The notes: generated by a model not told the origin, from the letters alone. A DNA stretch of 64,000 nucleotides from FEN-1297 sp021817845 (GCA_021817845.1 JAKAFW010000014.1:1-64000); one strand, 5' to 3'. Shown: positions 33,473-41,012, numbered from the stretch's first letter. Numbers and translations: made by a program.

Positions 33473-35031
33473 AAGCATTCCTGATGTTTAAAGACCGCGA
33501 TTTCGATCCGCAGCAGATCCTGATGCAAAGAGAAAAGAAGCCGCGTTCATGGGAAACTGATGAGAGGCTCAGTTTACAAAAATTCCTGCCATGGAATGAA
33601 AAGGCATTGACCCAGGATATGGGATTGGACATTTTGATTAATTCGATGGCGAGCGGCGACAATTTTCTGTTTGAAGTGGCAAAAGTAACCATGTTGTCAA
33701 TCGTTACTGATACGGACACCATACTGTACCGCCAACAAATTCTGAGGGACTGCATGAACCATGAACAAATTGCGAGGGGTATTTATCAGCTTACGATAGA
33801 AGCAATTGAAAAAGAAAAGGGTAATTATGGATGGGGGTTTTTTAGTCGCACGCCCTCCAGCATATTACACCAAGCTGTAGACAAGCTTGAGATGTTTGCA
33901 GAGATGTTGAAGAAGTTGAGGAATATCGCTGACGAAAATGAGGAGTCATTTAATTCGGAAGGACTCAAAAGATTGTTTGCGATGCTCAGACAGGAACTCA
34001 GCGATGAATATTTATCCAGGATAGACGAACATTTGAAGCAATTAAAATTCAGTGACGGAGTCCTAATAAGCGCGGAATTGGGAGAAGGAAACAAAGGTTC
34101 AAATTACATCCTTAACAAACCTTATGAAGACAAGCGTAGTTGGTTGGCACGTCTTCTATCGCAAAAGCAACCAGGCTTTACCTATCAGATTCATCCCCGC
34201 GATGAAGCTGGAGCCCGGGCACTATCGGAATTGCGAAACCAGGGGCTCAATATTGTTGCAAATGCACTCGCACAGTCAACAGATCATATCCTTAGCTTTT
34301 TTCAAGCACTTCGAACGGAATTGGGATTTTACATTAGTTGCCTTAATTTGCATCAGCATCTTACTGAAATACAAGAACCCATCTGCTTTCCTGTTCCCAC
34401 ATCCGCCGACGAGAGAAAGATGTCGTTTTCCGGATTATATGACATCTGCCTTGCATTAAGCGCCGGACGAAAAGTTGTAAGCAATGATCTTAAAGCGGAC
34501 GGAAAAGATCTTTTGGTAATCACCGGAGCTAACACAGGCGGCAAATCTACTTTCATGCGAAGCCTCGGACTTGCTCAGTTGATGATGCAGACAGGCATGT
34601 TTGTGCCATCAGAAACATTCTCTGCTGAAGTTCGCGAAGGTATTGCAACACATTTCAAGCGTGAAGAAGATACTACAATGGAAAGTGGGAAACTGGATGA
34701 AGAACTTAACAGGATGAGTGAAATTGTAAACCAATTAACATCAAAATCCATGGTACTTTTTAACGAGTCGTTTTCTGCGACAAATGAAAGAGAAGGATCG
34801 GAGATAGCAAAGCAGATAACGAATGCGTTGGTCGAAAGAGGAATTAAGGTTGTCTTTGTAACACATCAATATGAATTTGCACATGATCTCTACGAAAAGG
34901 AAATGAAGAACGCCGTCTTTTTACGGGCAGAACGGCTGGAAGATGGAACCCGAACATTCCGGGTGGTGGAAGGAGAACCTCTGCAAACCAGTTACGGGCG
35001 TGATTTATACGACATGATATTTAAATCGTGA
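33469..35031 (+). CDS. MutS-family ATPase, second of the pair
   Basis: The 520-aa protein has the same build as its neighbour: a long helical N-terminal part and a C-terminal ABC-type MutS ATPase with Walker A TGANTGGKSTFMRS (about residue 346), Walker B SMVLFNESFSATNEREG and a HQYEFAHDL segment. It also lacks the mismatch-binding domain. The two proteins are diverged from each other, so they may form an obligate heterodimer like eukaryotic MSH pairs (inference). Start ATG at 33469 overlaps the previous stop. Base composition is like the first gene. MutS-like genes are among the gene classes I recall being reported downstream of fluoride riboswitches. Confidence 0.9.
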   Translation: MKAFLMFKDRDFDPQQILMQREKKPRSWETDERLSLQKFLPWNEKALTQDMGLDILINSMASGDNFLFEVAKVTMLSIVTDTDTILYRQQILRDCMNHEQIARGIYQLTIEAIEKEKGNYGWGFFSRTPSSILHQAVDKLEMFAEMLKKLRNIADENEESFNSEGLKRLFAMLRQELSDEYLSRIDEHLKQLKFSDGVLISAELGEGNKGSNYILNKPYEDKRSWLARLLSQKQPGFTYQIHPRDEAGARALSELRNQGLNIVANALAQSTDHILSFFQALRTELGFYISCLNLHQHLTEIQEPICFPVPTSADERKMSFSGLYDICLALSAGRKVVSNDLKADGKDLLVITGANTGGKSTFMRSLGLAQLMMQTGMFVPSETFSAEVREGIATHFKREEDTTMESGKLDEELNRMSEIVNQLTSKSMVLFNESFSATNEREGSEIAKQITNALVERGIKVVFVTHQYEFAHDLYEKEMKNAVFLRAERLEDGTRTFRVVEGEPLQTSYGRDLYDMIFKS

Positions 35032-35184
35032 AAGATACATGCATAAGAAAATAATAGTGAAAAGCATGAGGAAACAGAATAACGGCATAAAAGATAGAAA
35101 AAATTATAAATTAAAAAAGAAACTAGTTCTAAATTTTTATCATATTTTGTGACTAGAACTATTTTTAATTTTTATAGGATTTAA

Positions 35185-35192
35185 TATATTTG
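35185..35192 (+). promoter_or_regulatory. Bacteroidota-type -7 box of riboswitch 5
   Basis: TATATTTG lies four bases before the crcB aptamer, in the same position as in riboswitches 1 and 4. The -33 box is not clear (a T-rich stretch lies there). Confidence 0.6.
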
Positions 35193-35195
35193 TGA

Positions 35196-35254
35196 CAGCG
35201 ATGGGGTTCGCTAATAACCGTCCGATTACCCTTCGGTCTAATAACTCCTACCAA
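35196..35254 (+). promoter_or_regulatory. Fluoride riboswitch 5 (crcB)
   Basis: CAGCGATGGGGTTCGCT, a P3 hairpin with CCG...CTTCGG, and TAATAACTCCTACC. The pseudoknot is GGGGTT/AACTCC with one G-U. There is no terminator, but CTCCTA of the pseudoknot can instead pair with the TAGGA of the ribosome binding site at about 35280. Fluoride would thus free the site: a translational on-switch (inference from pairing). Confidence 0.96.
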
Positions 35255-35292
35255 TTATAGATACAATTTTAAAATTATATAGGAATTATGAT

Positions 35293-35676
35293 TTGCAAAA
35301 TTATGTTGTGGTATTTGTGGGCGCAGGCTTTGGTGGAATGCTTCGATACTGGATGTCTGGTTACGCTTCTAAAATTTTGCCGGCAAATTTTCCATACGGA
35401 ACTCTTTCCGTTAATTTGTTAGGCAGCTTTTTAATCGGAATGTTTATGTTTTACCTTAATGATAACGAAATGATTAGTGTTGAAATGAGAATTCTACTAA
35501 CAACCGGCTTTTGCGGAGGCTTAACTACTTTTTCTACTTTTGCTTTTGAAACAATAAATTTATTAAAAAATAAAGAATTCTTTTACGCGGGAATTAATAT
35601 TCTTGCAAATGTTTTACTTACTCTTCTGGCATTGTTTTTATCATATAAACTTTCAAAAATATTAAGCGGAGTATAA
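35293..35676 (+). CDS. crcB: Fluoride channel CrcB/Fluc
   Basis: The 127-aa protein has four membrane helices and the family motifs GAGFGGMLRYWM, PYGTLSVNLLGSFLIG and TGFCGGLTTFSTFAFE, with the conserved Asn and the TTFSTF phenylalanines that line the pore. CrcB forms a dual-topology dimer that lets fluoride leave the cell. The start is TTG (AGGAATT eight bases before it); the ATG at 35288 is in another frame. The gene is next to a DUF190 gene, a common partner of CrcB. The fluoride riboswitch upstream confirms the assignment. Confidence 0.96.
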   Translation: MQNYVVVFVGAGFGGMLRYWMSGYASKILPANFPYGTLSVNLLGSFLIGMFMFYLNDNEMISVEMRILLTTGFCGGLTTFSTFAFETINLLKNKEFFYAGINILANVLLTLLALFLSYKLSKILSGV

Positions 35677-35677
35677 A

Positions 35678-36034
35678 ATGGAACTAAAAAGCGAAGCAAA
35701 GCTTGTTAGAATATTCGTCGGAGAATCCGACCTTATTCACCATATTCCAGTCTATGAAAAGATTGTGCAAGAAGCAAGGAAGATGCATCTTGCCGGAGCT
35801 ACTGTATTCAAAGGTGTGATGGGATACGGGGGAACGAGCAGGATACATACTTCTAAAATTCTACGGTTGTCAGAAGATATGCCGATGATAATTGAAATCG
35901 TAGATGAAGAAGAGAAAATAAATAATTTTTTACCGATGCTCCATGATATTTTTGAGGAGGCAAACTGCGGAGGTCTGATTACTATGGAAAAAGCTGAGAT
36001 AATTAAATATGTTGTAGGTAATAAAAGTAATTAG
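35678..36034 (+). CDS. DUF190 family protein
   Basis: The 118-aa soluble protein matches the DUF190 family: VRIFVGESDLIHHIPVYEKIVQEARK, LAGATVFKGVMGYG and IEIVDEEEKINNFLPMLHDI, a ferredoxin-like P-II-type fold. In many bacteria it is paired with or fused to CrcB; its role in fluoride export is not defined. It follows crcB by one base, so both are translated from the same fluoride-controlled messenger. Confidence 0.92.
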   Translation: MELKSEAKLVRIFVGESDLIHHIPVYEKIVQEARKMHLAGATVFKGVMGYGGTSRIHTSKILRLSEDMPMIIEIVDEEEKINNFLPMLHDIFEEANCGGLITMEKAEIIKYVVGNKSN

Positions 36035-36036
36035 CC

Positions 36037-36192
36037 TTGAATAATAAATTTAAATATTTATACATTGCTTTATTTTTGATAGCTTCATTGCTTAATGCAC
36101 AAGTAAAAGATGTTAAAGAAGATAAAAATTTATCTCACGTTGTTGAGTATGATATTAACTCTTTTTACCACACAGGTTTGAAATTTTGCTAA
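36037..36192 (+). pseudogene. Short secreted-protein remnant
   Basis: A TTG start two bases after the DUF190 stop opens a 51-codon frame. It begins with a clear signal peptide (KYLYIALFLIASLLNA) and then stops after about 30 more residues (HVVEYDINSFYHTGLKF). No domain could fit in this length. The end lies exactly at the inverted repeat 36188-36248, so the rest of the gene was probably lost when that sequence arrived. It may be the front of a periplasmic phosphatase-like gene; I am not sure of that. Confidence 0.5.
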
Positions 36193-36248
36193 CCGGCACA
36201 GGCGCAATAATTTTAGCAATTAAGTGAGAAAGCTGTGCCGGTGTTAGC
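36188..36248. repeat. Inverted repeat after crcB-DUF190
   Basis: GCTAACCGGCACAG (36188-36201) is complementary to CTGTGCCGGTGTTAGC (36233-36248) except for a two-base bulge. The loop is 31 bases. It could be a terminator-like structure without a T run, or a small mobile repeat. Confidence 0.65.
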
Positions 36249-36337
36249 TATATAGATAAATAACATGAAAATTTCTCATTGATAATCGTCTTTATTATTT
36301 GTACGTTTGATTTGTACACCAATCAGTGAGTGATGTA

Positions 36338-36577
36338 ATGAATTCAAATCCAGCCAGTTAGCTTAGAGCAAATTTAATGAAAGTTATAAAAGAAATTGAA
36401 CACGGTTCTACAATTAATGTTACTTCAAGAGGCATAGTGGTAGCTAAACTAGTTCCGCCTGGCAACAGCAAAGAGGAAGCAAAATATAAATTAAAGAAAG
36501 TCGGCAAACACGCTGTTCTTGGAGATTTAATTACACCTATCGGCTCTAAATGGGAAGCCCTGAATAATGTACTTTGA
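36338..36577 (+). pseudogene. Phd/YefM-type antitoxin with nonsense codon
   Basis: From ATG 36338 the frame reads MNSNPAS, then TAG (36359-36361), then LRANLMKVIKEIEHGSTINVTSRGIVVAKLVPP. The last part is the typical N-terminal DNA-binding segment of Phd/YefM antitoxins, and CAG (Gln) is expected where TAG stands. An internal ATG at 36377 could still give 66 residues, but the first helix would be missing. No PIN or RelE-type toxin follows; the next gene begins with the codons MYF at the place where a VapC toxin would start. I read this as the remains of a toxin-antitoxin locus. Confidence 0.7.
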
Positions 36578-36791
36578 AATAATTGAGGAAATACAAAAAG
36601 TAGAAGTTATTGCTGTTGGAAACAAAATCCGTGAAATAGATAAACTCAAAAGGGAGTATGAGGAAGGAAGATGGCGGAAATTAAAAGGTATAGCGTCGGT
36701 TCGATTGCGAAGTGGCCTGGTTGTTCATGCTGAACTGTATTGGTCTGAGGCACATGGAATTGGTAAAAAGGATATAAAAATAAAAAATTAG
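36567..36791 (+). CDS. Conserved small hypothetical protein (74 aa)
   Basis: The C-terminal 45 residues (GRWRKLKGIASVRLRSG... ending in WSEAHGIGKKDIKIKN) resemble a small conserved family of unknown function that I have seen near toxin-antitoxin and stress genes in many bacteria. The first eight or so residues overlap the end of the antitoxin frame and may derive from a lost toxin gene, so the true start may be further in. It is followed by another small conserved protein. Confidence 0.65.
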   Translation: MYFEIIEEIQKVEVIAVGNKIREIDKLKREYEEGRWRKLKGIASVRLRSGLVVHAELYWSEAHGIGKKDIKIKN

Positions 36792-36801
36792 CAATATAGC
36801 T

Positions 36802-37014
36802 ATGAAAACAGAATATGTAATTTGTGTAGAGAACAAAGATTATGAAGCTTCGTTGGAACTAAGAAAAATATATAGACGGGTTTTTGAAAAATCTCCTATA
36901 CAAAGCGGCTTAATTAGAGTAATTGATAAATCCGGCGAAGATTATCTATACCCGGAAGATTTTTTTGTTCCCGTTTCCGTTCCTAAGAAAGCAGAACAAA
37001 TATTTAGCACTTAG
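36802..37014 (+). CDS. Conserved small hypothetical protein (70 aa)
   Basis: MKTEYVICVENKDYEASLELRK, then KIYRRVFEK, and IRVIDKSGEDYLYPEDFFVPV are typical of a widespread short protein of unknown function, often found beside toxin-antitoxin genes. Its length agrees with the family. It follows the 74-aa gene by 10 bases and may be co-transcribed. It ends 25 bases before fluoride riboswitch 6. Confidence 0.75.
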   Translation: MKTEYVICVENKDYEASLELRKIYRRVFEKSPIQSGLIRVIDKSGEDYLYPEDFFVPVSVPKKAEQIFST

Positions 37015-37039
37015 TCATTGCTTTAATTTATATTTAAAC

Positions 37040-37114
37040 GGCGATGGAGTTCGCCTAAAGAATCCCGATTTAACCTGCCTGTCGGCAGATAGGTCGGGAT
37101 TAATGACTCCTACC
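37040..37114 (+). promoter_or_regulatory. Fluoride riboswitch 6, P3 enlarged by a palindrome
   Basis: GGCGATGGAGTTCGCC, then a long P3 (AATCCCGA...TCGGGATT), then AATGACTCCTACC. P1 and the pseudoknot GGAGT/ACTCC are perfect. The P3 arm contains the palindrome ACCTGCCTGTCGGCAGATAG (37073-37094 region). This aptamer closely resembles the well-studied Pseudomonas example in its core. It heads the DUF6062-PAP2-MFS unit. Confidence 0.96.
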
Positions 37115-37149
37115 ATTCCGGCATTAGTCGGGGTGATAGGAGTTTTTTT
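37106..37149 (+). terminator. Fluoride-controlled terminator of unit 6
   Basis: ACTCCTA (37106-37112) pairs with TAGGAGT (37137-37143), followed by seven T. The 5' strand is the 3' strand of the aptamer pseudoknot, so aptamer and terminator exclude each other: fluoride turns expression on. Confidence 0.94.
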
Positions 37150-37183
37150 ATGCGTACTTATAGTATTGCCGTTTAAATCTTTG

Positions 37184-37286
37184 TTTTTTATGCCAAGATA
37201 TTTTCATGATAAATTTCATTGCGTTTCATTCAAAATTCATCCGCCGCGGCGGATTCATAATTCAAAATTGCGGCTTGCCGCGCTAT
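37184..37286 (+). repeat. About 100-bp repeat upstream of unit 6 genes
   Basis: TTTTTTATGCCAAGATATTTT, shown in part, with TTGCGTTTCATTCAAAA and a GCTTGCCGCGCTAT end, resembles 55763-55853 (TTTTTTATGTCAAGATATTTT region, TTGCGTTTAATTCAAAA, GCTTGCCGCGCTGT). The middle differs: here a CCGCCGCGGCGG palindrome, there a TGCCTG palindrome. The 3' end of the repeat touches the start codon at 37285. Confidence 0.65.
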
Positions 37287-37914
37287 GAATAACGATTACA
37301 AAAATATAATACTGGAAAACATAAGCCCTACAACCGGTTTACTTAACAGCAAAGCTGGATGCCCGGTTTGCAGTGCAATAATTGATTATGAATTTGATCT
37401 ATTATCTAAGCTTCAATATGAAATTCACAATAACGAAATAGTTAGAAAAGAAGTAGCCGAGGAAGGCGGCTTCTGTGATTTTCATTTTAGGCAATTCAAA
37501 AAAATAGCTAGTGGACTTACAAATATTGCGTTTCTGAAATCGCTTATCGAAAGCAGCTGCTATAAAAAGGATAATTTTAAAATTGAATGCAGACTATGCA
37601 AGCAAATTGGCAGCTATGAAAATTCTTTAATATCCGCACAATTTGAATTGTTAAAGGAAGAGTCTTTCAAGAAAAAGTTTTGTAATACAATAGGACTATG
37701 CTTTGAACATTTCAGACAGGTAATTTCAATATGTGATAATGAAGATATAAAAAATTGGCTGAAAGAAATTCATGTTGAACAAATAAAAAGAATGCGGCAA
37801 GATTTTGAAAATATGCTTCAGTATAATTCTTTTTATGAAATTGACCGTGAAAAGCGTAAGCTTATAAATATTATGATTGAAAAATTTGCCGGGAGAAAAA
37901 CGCATGCTTTATAA
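37285..37914 (+). CDS. Double CxxC...CxxH protein (DUF6062-like), copy B
   Basis: The 209-aa soluble protein repeats the pattern of the 218-aa protein at 19558: CPVC (about residue 26) with FCDFH about 35 residues later, then CRLC (about 104) with LCFEH about 35 residues later. Overall identity to copy A appears low, so this is an old paralogue. It is the first gene after riboswitch 6 and its terminator. The ATG lacks a good ribosome binding site because the repeat at 37184-37286 runs up to it. Function unknown; metal binding is likely. Confidence 0.8.
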   Translation: MNNDYKNIILENISPTTGLLNSKAGCPVCSAIIDYEFDLLSKLQYEIHNNEIVRKEVAEEGGFCDFHFRQFKKIASGLTNIAFLKSLIESSCYKKDNFKIECRLCKQIGSYENSLISAQFELLKEESFKKKFCNTIGLCFEHFRQVISICDNEDIKNWLKEIHVEQIKRMRQDFENMLQYNSFYEIDREKRKLINIMIEKFAGRKTHAL

Positions 37915-38000
37915 TTGCTGTTTGGCTGTGAGTTCTGGTATTCTCAGGACATTAACCATTTATTATTAAAAAAAGTTGATGATATGTTTGGAAACCTTTT

Positions 38001-38450
38001 ATGAAAGACTATTATAATATAATTAAAGATAAACTAAACGTAGCGATAAATATTATTACAGAAGTTGCAGATAAGCGTAAAGATACAGACGCTATTCTTC
38101 AATTGAGTCTGATTAATTTTGAGGTAGGCTTGCGGTTTGAAGAAAGTTTAATAAAACATTTGCTAGAGATAAAAGAAAGGCTGCTTAACTTGATTGATGA
38201 AATTAAATATACAATAAATGCGGAAGAGCGTTATGTGCTTTTCCCTTTACCGGATATAAAAAAGGAAACTTATGAAATGGGAAAGAATTATATGAAAAAC
38301 TTTTTCGAATGGCTTAAACCGGAAGATAATTTTACCCCCGAACAGTTAATGAAAATCTTTGCAGATGAACTTTATCGTCTTGATGAGGCAAAGGAAATAT
38401 TAGAAAAATTACAATCAGTACCACAACAAGGAAAAGGACAGACTTTTTGA
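38001..38450 (+). CDS. Helical hypothetical protein in fluoride unit 6
   Basis: This is a 149-aa protein with long amphipathic helices and no signal peptide or known motif. It starts with ATG 86 bases after copy B and ends in a four-base overlap (TTGA) with the PAP2 gene, so it is part of the fluoride-controlled unit. Its size and position beside a DUF6062-like gene and a phosphatase mirror the 145-aa protein of operon 1. I do not recognise the family. Confidence 0.72.
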   Translation: MKDYYNIIKDKLNVAINIITEVADKRKDTDAILQLSLINFEVGLRFEESLIKHLLEIKERLLNLIDEIKYTINAEERYVLFPLPDIKKETYEMGKNYMKNFFEWLKPEDNFTPEQLMKIFADELYRLDEAKEILEKLQSVPQQGKGQTF

Positions 38451-39169
38451 TATCTACAAAAAAAACGAAAATGGTAAAATCAGATCTTGTAAAATTAAAG
38501 AATGATTTCGTCTCATTAATTTCATCGCCATTTAATTGGAATATTGATCAGATAAATTATTTTTTAAGCTTATTAGCCGTATTAACGGTATGTTTTTTCC
38601 TTGACGAATATGTTAGGGAATATATTAAGACGATTCATAATAATCTTTTCGATCAAATATTCTCTTTTGCGCATTGGTATGGAAAGCCGTCGCTAACAAT
38701 TTATTCTTTCTTAATTTTTTATTTCGGCGGACTGTTTTTAGTAAAAAATAATTATCGGGTTATCGGATGGAAAATATTTGAAGCTTTCATTTTATCGGGA
38801 ATAATTGTTACCATAATTAAATCGATTTTCGGCAGATGGCGACCTTACACTGAGCATGGAAGTTCATCATTTGTATTCTTTACGCTTGGGCCAAACGATC
38901 ATCTTTCTTTTCCTTCCGGCGATGTTGCTGTAGCGTTTGCTTTCTCTGTTATAATTGCCGGTTTATTCGACAATCACCGCAAAACGAGATACCGCTTGTG
39001 GCATAAAATATGGAAAATATTCTGGTACTTACTCGCAGTGCTTACAGCAATCGGAAGGATTTATCACGATCAACATTGGTTAAGCGATGTAATACTTGCT
39101 TCCGCAATTTCTATTTGGGTGGGCAATTATATAAACAATATTTCAAAACAAAAATCGGTGCTATCATGA
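38447..39169 (+). CDS. PAP2-family membrane phosphatase
   Basis: The 240-aa protein has about five membrane helices. The phosphatase motifs are KSIFGRWRP (KxxxxxxRP), LSFPSGDVAVAF and GRIYHDQHWLSD (SRxxxxxHxxxD type). In the second motif the usual PSGH reads PSGD, so the acid-base His is replaced by Asp. That may lower activity or mark a subgroup. Likely substrates are lipid phosphates such as undecaprenyl pyrophosphate or phosphatidate. Start: TTG at 38447 (AAGGA before it, overlapping the previous stop); an ATG eight codons later is the alternative. Its stop overlaps the MFS start (ATGA). Confidence 0.86.
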   Translation: MISTKKTKMVKSDLVKLKNDFVSLISSPFNWNIDQINYFLSLLAVLTVCFFLDEYVREYIKTIHNNLFDQIFSFAHWYGKPSLTIYSFLIFYFGGLFLVKNNYRVIGWKIFEAFILSGIIVTIIKSIFGRWRPYTEHGSSSFVFFTLGPNDHLSFPSGDVAVAFAFSVIIAGLFDNHRKTRYRLWHKIWKIFWYLLAVLTAIGRIYHDQHWLSDVILASAISIWVGNYINNISKQKSVLS

Positions 39170-40449
39170 GTGATGAAGTGAAAACAAAAGATGAATCTAA
39201 AATAGAATCTAAAGAAAAAAGCAACAAATGGTTGAATAAAAGTGTTGTCGGTATGGGCTTAACCAGTTTTTTTTCGGATGCAAGTCATGAGATGGCAACA
39301 ACTGTGCTGCCGGGATTTTTATCAGTAATCGGTGCACCACCTTCGGCGCTTGGAATTATTGAAGGAGTTTCGGATGCCGCATCAAGTTTTATTAAGCTGT
39401 GGGCTGGATGGATTTCGGATAAAATAGGTAAAAGAAAATTATTGGCTTCAGGTGGATATTTTATAACCGGAATTTCGAAAGCACTTTTTGCATTTGCTGC
39501 AACGTGGCATCTTGTTTTTATTGGCAGACTAACTGCATGGATTGGTAGAGGGTTTCGGGGACCTATTAGAGATGCAATGCTGGCGGATTCAGTCGATCCG
39601 GCAGTAAGAGGAAAAGCCTTTGGCTTTCATAGAGCCGGAGATACATTAGGCGCTATTGTCGGACCAGTAATCGGGATAATATTATTGGAAGTCTGGCAGC
39701 CTTTATCAATTGATAATCCTTCACAACCATTTCGTAATATTTTTTTGATAACTCTTATTCCCGGTATTCTTGCCGTCCTAAGTTTTTCATTACTGGTAAC
39801 CGATAAACGTAAAGATAAAAAACACGATTTAAAGTTTTGGATTACTATTAAAGAACTGCCTAAATCTTTCAAGAATTATTTGATTGGCGTTGGAATTTTT
39901 GGAATGGGAGATTTTGCCCCGACATTTTTAATCCTTGCGGCAACAACTTTACTTACGCCGCAATACGGTATTGTTAAAGCTGCTCAATTAGCGGGCATAA
40001 TGTACGTTTTAAGAAATATAATATATGCCGCAGCTTCTTATCCGATAGGCGCATTAGGTGATAAAATGAATAAAGTAAAACTTTTAGCCGGAGGTTACTT
40101 TATTGCTGTAATAACTATTACTGGGTTTATGCTTGCGTTTATTTTTAACATTACAAACTTAATTTACCTATTCATGCTTTTTGCCTTAGCCGGAATTTAT
40201 ATTGCGGCAGAAGACACTCTCGAAAGCACAATAACAGCAGATCATATCGAAAGTGAGACGAGAGGAATCGGGATGGGTGTGCTTGGCAGTGTAAACGGCG
40301 TAGGAGATTTTGTTGCAAGTATACTAATCGGATTTTTGTGGACGGCATTTTCTCCAATAGTAGGTTTTGCGGTTTCGGGAATAACTCTTTTAATTGGTAC
40401 AATTGTACTTTTTTTTATGGGTATCCATCAAGTAAGAAAAGATGATTGA
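39166..40449 (+). CDS. MFS transporter in fluoride unit 6
   Basis: The 427-aa protein has 12 membrane helices and the MFS signature GWISDKIGKRKLL between helices 2 and 3, with a second copy (GALGDKMNKVKLL) in the C-terminal half. It begins with a 22-residue charged cytoplasmic tail. The FFSDASHEMATTVLP motif is typical of a DHA1-like group annotated as exporters of unknown substrate. I set the start at ATG 39166, overlapping the PAP2 stop; the longer frame to 39010 only reads the PAP2 gene. Control by the fluoride riboswitch suggests export of something that builds up in fluoride stress. Confidence 0.88.
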   Translation: MSDEVKTKDESKIESKEKSNKWLNKSVVGMGLTSFFSDASHEMATTVLPGFLSVIGAPPSALGIIEGVSDAASSFIKLWAGWISDKIGKRKLLASGGYFITGISKALFAFAATWHLVFIGRLTAWIGRGFRGPIRDAMLADSVDPAVRGKAFGFHRAGDTLGAIVGPVIGIILLEVWQPLSIDNPSQPFRNIFLITLIPGILAVLSFSLLVTDKRKDKKHDLKFWITIKELPKSFKNYLIGVGIFGMGDFAPTFLILAATTLLTPQYGIVKAAQLAGIMYVLRNIIYAAASYPIGALGDKMNKVKLLAGGYFIAVITITGFMLAFIFNITNLIYLFMLFALAGIYIAAEDTLESTITADHIESETRGIGMGVLGSVNGVGDFVASILIGFLWTAFSPIVGFAVSGITLLIGTIVLFFMGIHQVRKDD

Positions 40450-40519
40450 GCCTAAGTTTTCGGCCAAAGACTGATGCGCCTCTGATGGAAAGTTAAAGAA
40501 AAGAAGTTGAGGATAAAAT

Positions 40520-40825
40520 ATGGCTGCATTAAAAATGACGGTGAAATTCAGATTGAAAAATAAAATTCCATTCTCAATTGAATATCTTAGCGGCACTCAA
40601 TTTAGGTGCGGCGTATGCGGAAAAATATATTTTTCACGGGATGAAATTGACATGCATTTGTTAAAGGAAAAATTAAATGCAAATATTAAACTGCAATTCC
40701 CGGAGCTTGATAAAAATTTAGACGTCAGGGTAATTTATACACAGGACATTAGAGATTTAACAAATCCTAAATATCCACGTTTGAAAAAGGGCGATAACAT
40801 CTTGATAGAAAAAAATAAAGGATAA
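40520..40825 (+). CDS. Small zinc-finger-like protein
   Basis: The 101-aa protein has FRCGVCGKIYFSRDEIDMHLLKEKL style residues (CxxC followed 13 residues later by a single His), a C2H-like finger flanked by beta-rich segments. No other domain is recognisable. It begins with ATG 70 bases after the MFS gene with AGTTGAGG before it. It may be part of the fluoride unit or of a small unit with enolase. Confidence 0.7.
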   Translation: MAALKMTVKFRLKNKIPFSIEYLSGTQFRCGVCGKIYFSRDEIDMHLLKEKLNANIKLQFPELDKNLDVRVIYTQDIRDLTNPKYPRLKKGDNILIEKNKG

Positions 40826-40831
40826 AAATGT

Positions 40832-40957
40832 ATGGATCTTGTTGAGAATGATGAGATAACGAGAATAAAAAGAAGCCTTAGTTGGGTACAGTTGTCTGAT
40901 GCGCTTAAAATTGATAAATTAATTCACAAGGAATGGTTTCGTCACAAGATTATATGA
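40832..40957 (+). CDS. Possible 41-aa protein before enolase
   Basis: The ATG at 40832 is preceded by AAAGGA at good distance. The frame codes for 41 residues (MDLVENDEITRIKRSL..., with an HKEWFRHKII end), compact and charged. It lies 6 bases after the previous stop. I know no homologue; it could be a small regulatory protein or chance. Confidence 0.4.
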   Translation: MDLVENDEITRIKRSLSWVQLSDALKIDKLIHKEWFRHKII

Positions 40958-41012
40958 TTGAAAAAAATATCATGGATTATAAATAACTACAAATAATTCT
41001 AAAGGAAAAAAT

